From: Amycolatopsis dendrobii | Lineage (GTDB): Bacteria > Actinomycetota > Actinomycetes > Mycobacteriales > Pseudonocardiaceae | Assembly: GCF_014145675.1 (NCBI RefSeq) | Contig: NZ_JACGZW010000010.1 | Coordinates: forward strand, 248,001 to 312,000 | Length of the DNA: 64,000 nt | Direction of reading: 5' to 3' | Part shown: positions 27,951 to 36,003 of the stretch, piece by piece | How the letters are laid out: every line of letters starts with the position of its first letter | Numbering within the stretch: position 1 is the stretch's first letter | The notes under the pieces: generated by a model | Told to the model about the DNA's origin: nothing | Database searches by the model: none | The model's input: only the letters and a program-made list of their open reading frames with translations | Position numbers and translations under genes: made by a program

Positions 27951-28115
27951 GCCGCCGAAGCCGATCGCGCCTAGCCGCCTCGCCGCCGAGCCGATCGTGC
28001 CTAGCCGCCTAGCCGCCGAAGCCGATCGTGCCTAGCCGCCTAGCCGCCTAGCCGCCGAAGCCGATCGTGCCGCCGAGCCGATCGCGCCTAGCCTCCAAGC
28101 CGCCGAGCCGATCCC
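27951..28115. repeat. Imperfect tandem repeat of about 30 bases
   Basis: About five degenerate copies of a unit built from GCCGCCGAAGCCGATCG, then TGCCTAGCCGCCTA, occur in tandem between the MFS gene and the helicase gene. The core GCCGATCG recurs in each unit and a shorter sub-unit, TAGCCGCC, is itself reiterated. No convincing gene covers 27702-28203; frequent TAG triplets interrupt one frame. Function unknown; the array could be a replication-slippage product or a protein-binding tract. Confidence 0.8.
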
Positions 28116-28203
28116 GCACGACGGCCCAGGCATGAAGGCGCCCACCAGCCGCCGACCCCGGCCACCCATGCCGTCCCGCCCAGCCACCCAGGCCCAGCTC
28201 GCC

Positions 28204-30321
28204 TCAAGCAGTAGTGGCCAGCGCGAACGGCAGCACCCCCTCCGCCCCGGCCCGGCGCAGCAGCCGTGCCGCCAGTGTCATCGTCCAGCCGGTGTCGATC
28301 AGGTCGTCCACCAGCAGCACGGGCCCGCGCGTCTGCGCGACGCTCGCCGCCACGTCCTCCGGCAGGCTCAGCCTCCGCCACAGATCGGCCAGCCGCTGCG
28401 CGCTGTTCGCCTGCCGCGGCGGCGGTCCGGCCGACGCCAGCTCTCCCAGGTAGTCCAGCCTGCCGATCGCCGACAGCCGCAGTGCGAGGCTGTCCACCAG
28501 TTGCGGCCGCGTCGCCGACGGGATCGCCACCACCGCCACCGGACGTTGCGCCCACTGCCATCCCGCGAGCACCTTCACGCACGCGTCGAAAACCGAGTCG
28601 GGGACCTCGGCGTCCGGCGCGCCCGGGCCGAGCAGTTCGCGCAGCCTGCCGCCCCAGCCGACGTCCGTGAGCCGGCCGAGCACCTGTCCCGGCTCGGCCT
28701 GCTCCTCCGTCTTGATCCGGCCCGACAGCGGCACGTCGAGCCCTTTCATCCCGCTCGGCCACTGTTTCCGCGGCGCCACCTCGACCCCGGGCCGGTCCAG
28801 CCGTTCCCGCGTGGCGCCCGCGATCTCGTCGGACACCGCCGTGCTCCAGTGCTCCCCGGTGCAGTTGTCGCACCGGCCGCACGGCGCTGCCTCCGGATCG
28901 TCGAGCTGCCGCCGCAGATACTCCATCCGGCACCCGCCAGTGCGGATGTACCCGAGCATCGCCTCCTGCTCCGCCGCCCGCGCGACACCGACGCGTTCGT
29001 ACCGTTCCCGGTCGTACTCCCACGGCTGGCCGGTGCTCTCCCAGCCGCCGCGCACCCGGCGCACCGCACCGTCCACATCGAGCACTTTCAGCACCATCTC
29101 CAGCCGAGACCGGGAAAGCTCGACCGACGGCTCCAGTGCGGCTGTCGAAAGTGGACGGTCGGCGTACGCGAGCGCGTTGAGCACCTGCGTGACGCGCAGT
29201 TCGTCCGGGAACGCCAGCGACCCGAAGTACGCCCAGATCGCCTTGTCCTCCCGTCCGGGCAGCAGCACCACCTCGGCCCGTTCGACGCCACGGCCGGCGC
29301 GGCCGACCTGCTGGTAGTAGGCGATCGGCGACGACGGCGCGCCGAGGTGCACCACGAACCCGAGGTCCGGCTTGTCGAAGCCCATCCCGAGCGCGGACGT
29401 CGCCACCAGCGCCTTGACCCGGTTCTCCAGCAGGTCGTCCTCCGCGGCCTGGCGGTCGGCCGGATCGGTCTTGCCGGTGTAGGCGGCCACCGGATAACCG
29501 CGATCGGACAGCAGCGCGGTGACGTCGTGCGCGGCGGCGACGGTGAGGGTGTAGATGATGCCCGACCCCGGCAGCTCCGCCAGGTGTTCGGCGAGCCACG
29601 CCAGCCGCGCTTCGTCGCTGGGCAGTTCGGCCACGGCCAGCCGCAGGCTTTCCCGGTCGAGCGGACCGCGCAGGACGAGCGTGTCCGTCTCGCCGCCGAT
29701 GCCGAGCTGCTCGGCGACGTCCGTGGCCACCCGGTCGTTCGCGGTCGCGGTGGTGGCCAGCACCGGCACGCCTTCCGGCAGATCGCCCAGCAGCGTGCGC
29801 AGCCGCCGGTAGTCCGGCCGGAAATCGTGGCCCCAGTCGGAAATGCAGTGCGCCTCGTCCACCACCAGCAGGCCGGCGCTGGCGGTGAGCTTCGGCAGCA
29901 CGCTGTCGCGGAAGTCCGGGTTGTTGAGCCGTTCCGGACTGACCAGCAGCACGTCCACCTCGCCCGCGGCCACCGACGCCTGGACCTGGTCCCACTCCTG
30001 CGCGTTCGCCGAGTTGATGGTGGCCGCGTGGATCCCCGCCCTGGCGGCGGCGGAGATCTGGTTGCGCATCAGGGCGAGCAGCGGCGACACGATCACCGTC
30101 GGTCCCGCTCCCTGTTCCCGCAGCAGCGCGGTGGCGAGGAAGTACACGGCCGACTTCCCCCAGCCGGTGCGCTGCACGACGAGCGCGCGCCGGTGGTGCG
30201 CGACCAGCGCCTCGATGGCGGTCCACTGGTCCTCTCGGAGGGCGGCGCTGTCCCCGGCGAGCGCCCGGAGCAGGGCTTCCGCGCGGGTCCGGAGGTCTGG
30301 GGTGGTGTCGGTGATGTCCAC
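28204..30321 (-). CDS. RecQ-family DNA helicase fused to a ComF-like phosphoribosyltransferase domain
   Basis: A 705-residue protein. The helicase core has Walker A TGWGKS near residue 52, VSPLLALMRNQ, and DEAH plus the RecQ aromatic loop in VVDEAHCISDWGHDFRPDY near 145. The second RecA domain has YTGKTDPADRQ and QQVGRAGRG. A RecQ zinc site follows (GGCRMEYLRRQ, then CGRCDNCTG). There is no clear HRDC domain. The C-terminal 150 or so residues resemble a type I phosphoribosyltransferase, with the PRPP loop VLLVDDLIDTGWTMT near 660. Such fusions occur in actinobacteria, but their role is unclear; DNA repair linked to nucleotide sensing is speculation. Start uncertain: GTG at 30321 chosen, TTG at 30351 possible. 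Confidence 0.88.
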   Translation of the reverse strand: MDITDTTPDLRTRAEALLRALAGDSAALREDQWTAIEALVAHHRRALVVQRTGWGKSAVYFLATALLREQGAGPTVIVSPLLALMRNQISAAARAGIHAATINSANAQEWDQVQASVAAGEVDVLLVSPERLNNPDFRDSVLPKLTASAGLLVVDEAHCISDWGHDFRPDYRRLRTLLGDLPEGVPVLATTATANDRVATDVAEQLGIGGETDTLVLRGPLDRESLRLAVAELPSDEARLAWLAEHLAELPGSGIIYTLTVAAAHDVTALLSDRGYPVAAYTGKTDPADRQAAEDDLLENRVKALVATSALGMGFDKPDLGFVVHLGAPSSPIAYYQQVGRAGRGVERAEVVLLPGREDKAIWAYFGSLAFPDELRVTQVLNALAYADRPLSTAALEPSVELSRSRLEMVLKVLDVDGAVRRVRGGWESTGQPWEYDRERYERVGVARAAEQEAMLGYIRTGGCRMEYLRRQLDDPEAAPCGRCDNCTGEHWSTAVSDEIAGATRERLDRPGVEVAPRKQWPSGMKGLDVPLSGRIKTEEQAEPGQVLGRLTDVGWGGRLRELLGPGAPDAEVPDSVFDACVKVLAGWQWAQRPVAVVAIPSATRPQLVDSLALRLSAIGRLDYLGELASAGPPPRQANSAQRLADLWRRLSLPEDVAASVAQTRGPVLLVDDLIDTGWTMTLAARLLRRAGAEGVLPFALATTA

Positions 30322-30405
30322 GTCCCCCGGTCTACCCCATGCCCCCGACAATCCGGGAGCCGCCCGGACCGCGACGGACAGTTTCCACCTGAGAACGCAC
30401 AGTTA

Positions 30406-30421
30406 TGTGACTCATGTCACA
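30406..30421. promoter_or_regulatory. Perfect CRP/GlxR-type palindrome
   Basis: TGTGACTCATGTCACA fits TGTGA-N6-TCACA exactly, the consensus of cAMP-receptor-type regulators (CRP in mycobacteria, GlxR in corynebacteria). It lies 85 bases upstream of the helicase start and 66 bases upstream of nadD, in their divergent gap. It could regulate either gene. Confidence 0.65.
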
Positions 30422-30473
30422 ACAGTAACCTAGGTCGCAGTCGCGACGGGAAGCCCTCGCGTGCCCGCGCGTA

Positions 30474-30487
30474 TAGGCTCACCGGCT
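30474..30487 (+). promoter_or_regulatory. -10 element of a leaderless nadD promoter
   Basis: TAGGCT (30474-30479, within TATAGGCT) ends eight bases before the nadD ATG, and no Shine-Dalgarno precedes the start. The spacing suits transcription beginning at or next to the start codon. Confidence 0.5.
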
Positions 30488-31087
30488 ATGTCACCACGCC
30501 GGATCGGGGTCATGGGCGGCACCTTCGACCCCGTGCACCACGGCCACCTCGTCGCGGCCAGCGAGGTCCAGTCGCGGTTCGCGCTCGACGAGGTCATCTT
30601 CGTGCCGACCGGGCAGCCGTGGCAGAAGTCCGGCCGCCGCGTCACGCGCGCCGAGGACCGCTACCTGATGACGGTCATCGCCACCGCGTCCAACCCGGTC
30701 TTCTCGGTGAGCCGGGTCGACATCGACCGCGGCGGCCAGACCTACACCGTCGACACGCTGCGGGACCTGCACGAGGAGTACCCGGACGACGAGCTGTTCT
30801 TCATCACCGGGGCCGACGCCCTAGAGCAGATCCTCACCTGGCACAAGGCCGGCGAGCTGTTCGACTTCGCGCATTTCATCGGCGTCACCCGGCCGGGCTA
30901 CCGGCTCAATTCGCACCATCTGCCGAGCGGCAAGGTGAGCCTGGTCGAGGTCACCGCCATGGCCATTTCGTCCACCGGATGCCGCGAACGCGTCGAACGC
31001 GGCGAGCCGGTCTGGTACCTCGTGCCCGACGGCGTTGTGCGCTACATCGCCAAGAAGGACCTCTACCGCAAGGACGCCGATGCCTGA
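30488..31087 (+). CDS. nadD: Nicotinate-nucleotide adenylyltransferase
   Basis: A 199-residue nucleotidyltransferase that converts nicotinate mononucleotide and ATP to deamido-NAD. The signature GGTFDPVHHGHLVAA near residue 10 holds the HxGH catalytic motif. The conserved ISSTGCRERVERGEPVWYLV near 160 corresponds to the family's ISSTxIR motif, with Gly-Cys in place of the usual Asp/Lys-Ile. It is the first gene of the nadD-rsfS-gpgP-octT-degV series, the same order as M. tuberculosis Rv2421c to Rv2417c. The ATG at 30488 is preferred over an upstream GTG because of the immediate TAGGCT -10. Confidence 0.95.
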   Translation: MSPRRIGVMGGTFDPVHHGHLVAASEVQSRFALDEVIFVPTGQPWQKSGRRVTRAEDRYLMTVIATASNPVFSVSRVDIDRGGQTYTVDTLRDLHEEYPDDELFFITGADALEQILTWHKAGELFDFAHFIGVTRPGYRLNSHHLPSGKVSLVEVTAMAISSTGCRERVERGEPVWYLVPDGVVRYIAKKDLYRKDADA

Positions 31088-31132
31088 CCGGGTACCCTCG
31101 TCCGGGCGTACCCGAAATCTTGAAGGAGCACT

Positions 31133-31540
31133 GTGGCAGCGACGTCCGAGGCACGGGACCTGGCGGTGGCGGCCGCGCACGCGGCGGCGGACAAGCTGGC
31201 CAGCGACGTGGTCGTGCTGGACGTGTCCGAGCAGCTCGTGATCACCGACGCGTTCGTGATCGCGTCCGCGGCCAACGAGCGGCAGGTCGGCGCGATCGTC
31301 GACAACGTGGAGGAGAAGCTCCGCCTGGAGGGGCACAAACCGGTGCGGCGCGAAGGCGCGCGCGAGGGCCGGTGGGTGCTGCTCGACTACGTCGACGTCG
31401 TCGTGCACGTCCAGCACGCGGACGAGCGCTCGTTCTACGGCCTCGAGCGGCTGTGGAAGGACTGCCCGCGGATCGAGGTCGAAGGGCTGGCGACGGTCCC
31501 CGCCAACGACAGCGACGACGCGGACGGCCCGGAGGCGTGA
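31133..31540 (+). CDS. rsfS: Ribosomal silencing factor RsfS
   Basis: A 135-residue RsfS (Iojap family), which binds L14 and blocks subunit joining during starvation. Conserved segments are DVVVLDVSEQLVITDAFVIA near residue 22, ANERQVGAIVDNVEE and the RWVLLDYVDVVVHV strand near 82. The C-terminus has a short acidic tail (NDSDDADGPE). GTG start with GAAGGAG upstream. Its stop overlaps the gpgP start (GTGA). Confidence 0.95.
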   Translation: MAATSEARDLAVAAAHAAADKLASDVVVLDVSEQLVITDAFVIASAANERQVGAIVDNVEEKLRLEGHKPVRREGAREGRWVLLDYVDVVVHVQHADERSFYGLERLWKDCPRIEVEGLATVPANDSDDADGPEA

Positions 31541-32151
31541 GCCCGCGGCGGCTGCTGCTCTGGCGGCACGGCGAGACGGACTACAACGCCGCCGGCCGCA
31601 TGCAGGGACACCTCGATTCGGCGCTGACCCCGGTCGGCTGGAACCAGGCGCGCTTCGCCGTGCCCGCGCTCGCGCGGTTCGCGCCGGAGCTGGTGATCGC
31701 GTCCGATCTGCGCCGCGCCACTGACACGGCGACGGTGCTCACCGAGGCGATCGGCGTGCCGCTGCAGATCGACAAGCGGCTGCGCGAGACGCATCTGGGC
31801 GAGTGGCAGGGCCTGACCGGGGCCGAGGTCGACGAGGGTTATCCCGGCGATCGCGAGCTGTGGCGCGGCGACGCCGCGTGGGCCCCGCCGGGCGGCGAGT
31901 CCCGCGTCGAGGTCGCCGAACGCGCGGCCGAGGTGGTCGACGACCTGATGCAGCCGAACTCCGGAGCCGGGGAATCGGTGCTGCTCGCCTCGCACGGCGG
32001 CCTGATCCTCGCGCTGACGGCGAAGCTGCTCGGCCTTCCGGTCGAGGTCTGGCCGTCGCTGGGCGGGATCATGAACTGCCACTGGGTCGACCTCGGCCAC
32101 CGCGAGGGGAAGTGGCGGTTGCACGCGTACAACGCGGGCATCACCGGCTGA
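31537..32151 (+). CDS. gpgP: Histidine phosphatase, probable glucosyl-3-phosphoglycerate phosphatase
   Basis: A 204-residue histidine phosphatase. The catalytic motif is LLLWRHGETDYNAAGRMQGH near residue 6 (phospho-His in RHG), with the second His in LLASHGG near 150. By position it matches M. tuberculosis Rv2419c, which dephosphorylates glucosyl-3-phosphoglycerate in methylglucose lipopolysaccharide synthesis. The following gene matches Rv2418c of the same pathway, supporting that function over generic phosphoglycerate mutase. The GTG start overlaps the rsfS stop. Confidence 0.85.
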   Translation: MSPRRLLLWRHGETDYNAAGRMQGHLDSALTPVGWNQARFAVPALARFAPELVIASDLRRATDTATVLTEAIGVPLQIDKRLRETHLGEWQGLTGAEVDEGYPGDRELWRGDAAWAPPGGESRVEVAERAAEVVDDLMQPNSGAGESVLLASHGGLILALTAKLLGLPVEVWPSLGGIMNCHWVDLGHREGKWRLHAYNAGITG

Positions 32152-32156
32152 CCCGA

Positions 32157-32885
32157 ATGAGCCCCCAGTTGCTCGTCTTCGGCGATTCACTCTGTTTCCA
32201 CGGCCCCGAGGGCCCTTGCGCGGCCGACGATCCGCGCCTGTGGCCCAACGTCGCGGCGAACGCGCTGTCCGGACAAGCCGACCTCGTCGCAGGTATCGGC
32301 TGGACCGCACGCGACCTGTGGTGGTCTCTCACTGGCGACCCGCGCGTGTGGGCGGATCTGCGGCGCGTCGACGCTGTCGTGCTCGCTGTCGGCCACATGG
32401 ACACGCTGCCGTCACCGTTGCCGACTTATCTGCGTCAGGGCCTTCGCTATCTTCGCCCTGACGGCGTGCGTCGCGTTGTACGCGGCGCCTATCTCGCTGC
32501 GCAGCCACGGTTGTCTGTCGTGATGCGCGGACGTCCTCGCGTGCTTCCTGCGCGGCTGACCGTGAGCTATCTGGACCAGTCCGTCGAAGCGTTGCGCGCG
32601 TTGCGGCCTGAGTTGCCTGTGTTCGGGATGCTGCCTTCGGTGCACCGCGCTGATGCGTACGGACGCGTACACACGGGACGCGCCGAAGCGGCCGCTGCAA
32701 TCGCTTCGTGGGCCGCGCGACGCGAAGTGCCGTTGCTCGACACGCCCGGCGTGGTTGGCGAACATGTCTTGAGCGGCGCGGGAAATCCCGACGGCATGCA
32801 CTGGGGATGGGCCGGACACGAAGCCGTCGGCACCGCGATGGCGAAACTCGTTGCCCCGCACCTCGGCTCCGGCCACGTAGGCTGA
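32157..32885 (+). CDS. octT: SGNH-fold acyltransferase, probable diglucosylglycerate octanoyltransferase
   Basis: A 242-residue SGNH/GDSL-fold protein. Block I is LLVFGDSLCFHGPEG near residue 5 (nucleophile Ser). The block V-type Asp/His pair is in NPDGMHWGWAGHEAVG near 215. It corresponds in position and fold to Rv2418c (OctT), which octanoylates diglucosylglycerate, an early acylation in methylglucose lipopolysaccharide synthesis. The middle (VVRGAYLAAQPRLSVVMRGR) is basic. The ATG at 32157 lies five bases after the gpgP stop, so the two are translationally close. Codon use is slightly less GC-biased than in neighbours. Function is by synteny. Confidence 0.75.
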   Translation: MSPQLLVFGDSLCFHGPEGPCAADDPRLWPNVAANALSGQADLVAGIGWTARDLWWSLTGDPRVWADLRRVDAVVLAVGHMDTLPSPLPTYLRQGLRYLRPDGVRRVVRGAYLAAQPRLSVVMRGRPRVLPARLTVSYLDQSVEALRALRPELPVFGMLPSVHRADAYGRVHTGRAEAAAAIASWAARREVPLLDTPGVVGEHVLSGAGNPDGMHWGWAGHEAVGTAMAKLVAPHLGSGHVG

Positions 32886-32889
32886 CGAC

Positions 32890-33735
32890 GTGTCGGTCGC
32901 CGTGGTCACGGACTCCACCGCGCACCTGCCCGAAGGCTTCGCCGAGCGGCACTCGGTGCGGGTGGTGCCCTTGCACGTCCTCGTGGAAGGGGCGTGCTCG
33001 CTCGACGGCATCGAGATGGGTCCCGCCGCGCTCGCGGAAGCGCTGGGGGAGCGCAAGATCGTCACGACTTCCCGGCCGACTCCCGCCGAGTTCGCCACCG
33101 AATTCCGGGCCGCGCTCGACGCGGGCGCGGACGCGGTCGTGTCAGTGCACCTGTCGAGAGAGCTGTCCGGCACCTGGGAAGCCGCCGTTCTGGCAGCGGA
33201 AGAAGTCGGCTCGGACCGGGTCCGCGTCGTCGATTCCCGCACCACAGCGATGGGTTTGGGCTTCGCCGCCCTGCACGCCGCGGACGCCGCCGCTTCCGGG
33301 GCCAGCCCAGCGGAAGTCGAAGAGGCCGCGACGAAAGCGGCCGAACGGTCGTCGACGTTGTTCGTGGTCGAGACGTTGGAACACCTGCGCCGCGGCGGCC
33401 GGATCGGCTCGGCCGCGGCATTGTTCGGCACCGCGCTGGCGGTTAAACCGGTGCTGCACATGTCCGACGGCCGGATTCTGCCGCTGGAGAAAGTGCGCAC
33501 GATGAACCGCGCGATCGGGCGGTTGGTCGAGTTGTCCGTACAGGCGGCGGGCACCGGGCCGGTCGAACTGGCGGTGCATCATCTCGCGTCGCCGGAGCGA
33601 GCCGTCGAACTGGCGAACCGGCTCGAAGAAGCGATCCCGGGGTGCGCCGGGGGATGCGTGGTGTCGGAGATCGGCGCGGTCATCGGTGCGCACACCGGGC
33701 CTGGCGTGCTCGGCGTGGTCGTGCAGCGCGCCTAA
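32890..33735 (+). CDS. DegV family fatty-acid-binding protein
   Basis: A 281-residue DegV protein. Members bind a fatty acid and, where studied, act as the carrier subunit for fatty acid kinase. Landmarks are VAVVTDSTAHLP near residue 3, TTSRPTPAEF near 56, VHLSRELSGT near 82, VVDSRTTAMGLGFAAL near 115 and a VVSEIGAVIGAHTGPGVLGV C-terminus. GTG start, with TAGGCT (32878-32883) six bases before it, pointing to an additional leaderless promoter inside the octT end. It corresponds in position to Rv2417c. Confidence 0.93.
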   Translation: MSVAVVTDSTAHLPEGFAERHSVRVVPLHVLVEGACSLDGIEMGPAALAEALGERKIVTTSRPTPAEFATEFRAALDAGADAVVSVHLSRELSGTWEAAVLAAEEVGSDRVRVVDSRTTAMGLGFAALHAADAAASGASPAEVEEAATKAAERSSTLFVVETLEHLRRGGRIGSAAALFGTALAVKPVLHMSDGRILPLEKVRTMNRAIGRLVELSVQAAGTGPVELAVHHLASPERAVELANRLEEAIPGCAGGCVVSEIGAVIGAHTGPGVLGVVVQRA

Positions 33736-34805
33736 CCGGATTCCGGGTTGCCGAATCGCGCGAGCAGGTGCCAGACGCGCTTGAGGTCTTGTTCGTCGTG
33801 GCCAGCGGCTTTTCCGAGTATCCGCGGGTCGAGGTGCCCTTCCCCGGCGAGTTCGGCGCCGAGCGCGGCGAACTCCGGCCCGCGGTAATCAGGGTGCCGG
33901 AGCCGCCCGGATGCGCGGAACCTCTTGGGCGGCAAGGATTCGAGTGCCCTCGGCGAGAATTTCGTCGAGGTAGCCGTTGCCGCGATGCTCGGGCAGGACG
34001 GCCAGGTAGCCGATGACGGGGTGGTAATCGTTGCGCGCCGGCGTGACGAACCCGACCGGCGTGCCGTCGGGCAGCGCGGCGACCCGCCACCAGTCCCGCA
34101 GGCTGCGGTCGTGCGCCAATTCGTCCTCGTAATGCCGGATCGCCGCTTCGCGAGCGGACATTCGGGCGAGATCGTCGCGGCTGTGGGCGTCGAGCGTTCC
34201 GTCCAAGACTCGGGTCATCAAGTCGAGGACCTCGTCTTCGCCGCGGATCTTCCGGAAGACCAGCCGTTTGTATGGCGGGGCGACCGGAGTCCCTTGCCGC
34301 CGCTCGAAACGCGGCCGCTCGGCGAGCAGACGAGCCCCGGTCTGTTCGAGCGCGGTCATCCGGTCCTCGACAACGCGCCGGGTCTCGGCTTTTTCGCGCC
34401 AGTCAGGTGTTTGAGGCAAGATTTCCGCCTTCGCGGTCCGGAGCAGCCGAGCGCCGACGGTCACCTCCTCAAGATCGAAGAAGTCCAGCAGAAACGGGAC
34501 AGGTTCGTCGACGCGGCCCCACCACGCTGCCCTGGCGACGACCTCGCCGCCGCGGAGCGCGACCCACGTCCACTCCGGCCGGTGGCGAGTTCGTGGTCGA
34601 GGGCGTAAGTGAGTCGGCAGAAGAGATCGAGTTCTTCTTGCCCAGAGATCGGGCCCAAGATCAGGCCGTTGTGGTCCACAGCTGCGGCAAGCTCCCGTTC
34701 GACGGCTGGCTGCCAGGTCTGGCGGATGAGGTCGGCGGATGCGAAGGCCTTTCGATCACCGGTGCCGCAGGCCGAACCCGCCAGTATGACCGCGTGCCCC
34801 GACAA
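33732..34805 (-). pseudogene. Frameshifted GNAT family N-acetyltransferase
   Basis: One acetyltransferase-like protein is spread over three frames. The N-terminal part (34805 to about 34580) includes ISGQEELDLFCRLTYALDHE. After LATG the homology continues one frame over, HRPEWTWVALRGGEVVARAA, through DWWRVAALPDGTPVGFV and the acetyl-CoA motif YLAVLPEHRGNGYLDEILAE, ending at a stop at 33889. Where the family normally continues with the final beta-strand region, a third frame carries a coding-looking tail (LKRVWHLLARFGNPESG) to a stop at 33732. At least one indel at about 34580 is needed, probably two. Either a decayed gene or sequencing error. It occupies the position of eis (Rv2416c) in M. 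tuberculosis but is not obviously Eis. Confidence 0.75.
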
Positions 34806-34837
34806 GCTCCGGCGCGTGACCTGCGCTGACCGGCGAG

Positions 34838-34864
34838 TTGTCCCCAAGGGGCGGGTTGTCCACA
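34838..34864 (+). promoter_or_regulatory. Pair of DnaA-box-like sequences
   Basis: TTGTCCACA (34856-34864) equals the high-GC actinobacterial DnaA box. TTGTCCCCA (34838-34846) differs by one base, in the same orientation, 18 bases away. They lie between the broken acetyltransferase gene and comEA, 54-80 bases before the comEA start. They could allow DnaA to regulate comEA, or be chance. Confidence 0.4.
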
Positions 34865-34917
34865 GATCGCGCGGAACCCTCTCGCCGCCGGACCGGCCGA
34901 CGCCTAGCGTCGATCGT

Positions 34918-36003
34918 GTGTTCGAGCACTCCGCCCGAGACCAGGGCACTCCCGTCAACGTCAGGCTCACCTGGCTGGCCGACCAGCTGGCCGCCGTTCC
35001 GCACCTCGCCGGACCCGGCAGCGGGCCGGCACGCCGCTGGCTGCCTCTCGGTCGCGCGGGCCGGTCAGCGCGCAGCCGGGGGAGTGCGGCGGCAACGGCA
35101 GGCAGCCAGCCGCCCACGGGCACGGAGTGGGAACCGAACTCTCGCCCGTCTGCGGGCGCTGACGGCGCAATGCCGCACTCCCGCACCGCGGGTTCGAAAG
35201 CTGGGCTGTCTGCTGACAGTTCACCACTACTGGGCGGCCCGTCGGCGGACGGTGCGCCGCTCGTGCGGCCACCGGGCCGCAAAGCCCGCCTGTCCGCACT
35301 CGCCGACAGCCCAACCCCTCCGGAAAGCCCATTGCCAGGCGGCAAACTGGTCCGCAGCTGGCTGCCGGAACACACCGAACATCGCCTGGCCCGTCGCTGG
35401 CTCCCCGGCTCAACCGGTCTGCCGGGCTTCCTGGGCCGCCGGGGAATGATCTTCGCCCTGGCTTTGCTGGCAGCCGCTGCCGTCATCGCCGGAGGCTTGG
35501 CCATCTTCGGTCGCTCACCCGCGGCCGAAGTCGCCCCGCCGCTCCCGGCGGCGCGTGCGCAAGTGCCGCACGCGTCGAAAACCAACGAGAACCTGGTAAT
35601 CAGCGTAGTCGGCCACGTGCGCTCGCCGGGGCTGGTTACCGTGCCGGCGGGTTCCCGCGTCGCCGACGCACTCCGCGCAGCGGGCGGTGCCAACCCAGGC
35701 GTCGACCTGACCGCACTGAACCTCGCCCGCAAACTCACCGACGGGGAGCAGGTGGCGGTCGGCGTCCCGGCTGCGCAAGCAGCGCCGGCGGGCTCAGGAG
35801 CCGCAGCCAGCAAAGTCGACCTGAACTCCGCGACCGCCGACCAACTCGACAGCCTCCCCGGCGTCGGTGAAGTCACCGCCCGGCGGATCACCGACTGGCG
35901 CACCCAGCACGGCGGATTCTCGAGCGTGGAACAACTCCGCGACGTCGACGGCATTGGCCAGAGCAAGTTCGAGAAGCTCCGCGAGCAGGTGACCGTCGGA
36001 TGA
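34918..36003 (+). CDS. comEA: ComEA-type DNA-binding competence protein
   Basis: A 361-residue membrane-anchored DNA receptor. A long, Pro/Arg/Ser-rich cytoplasmic N-terminal region of about 170 residues precedes a single membrane helix (IFALALLAAAAVIAGGLAIF near 178). Outside the membrane there is a SLBB domain (ISVVGHVRSPGLVTVPAGSR near 228) and two helix-hairpin-helix motifs (LNSATADQLDSLPGVGEVTA near 303, then LRDVDGIGQSKFEKLREQV). GTG start chosen because codon bias begins there; a TAGCGT -10-like hexamer lies just before. Its stop overlaps comEC. The two genes would bring single-stranded DNA across the membrane. Confidence 0.9.
   Translation: MFEHSARDQGTPVNVRLTWLADQLAAVPHLAGPGSGPARRWLPLGRAGRSARSRGSAAATAGSQPPTGTEWEPNSRPSAGADGAMPHSRTAGSKAGLSADSSPLLGGPSADGAPLVRPPGRKARLSALADSPTPPESPLPGGKLVRSWLPEHTEHRLARRWLPGSTGLPGFLGRRGMIFALALLAAAAVIAGGLAIFGRSPAAEVAPPLPAARAQVPHASKTNENLVISVVGHVRSPGLVTVPAGSRVADALRAAGGANPGVDLTALNLARKLTDGEQVAVGVPAAQAAPAGSGAAASKVDLNSATADQLDSLPGVGEVTARRITDWRTQHGGFSSVEQLRDVDGIGQSKFEKLREQVTVG

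Noticed and set aside
27625..28035. Possible gene running into the tandem repeat
   Set aside because: No ribosome-binding site or homology; the periodic peptide merely reflects the DNA repeat and the frame starts inside the divergent transporter gene.
27951..28115. CRISPR array
   Set aside because: The units are contiguous, with no unique spacers between repeats, and no cas genes are nearby.
33889..34464. Intact 191-residue acetyltransferase starting at a GTG at 34464
   Set aside because: Homology clearly continues upstream in another frame and the GTG lies inside the conserved domain, so this is part of a broken gene.
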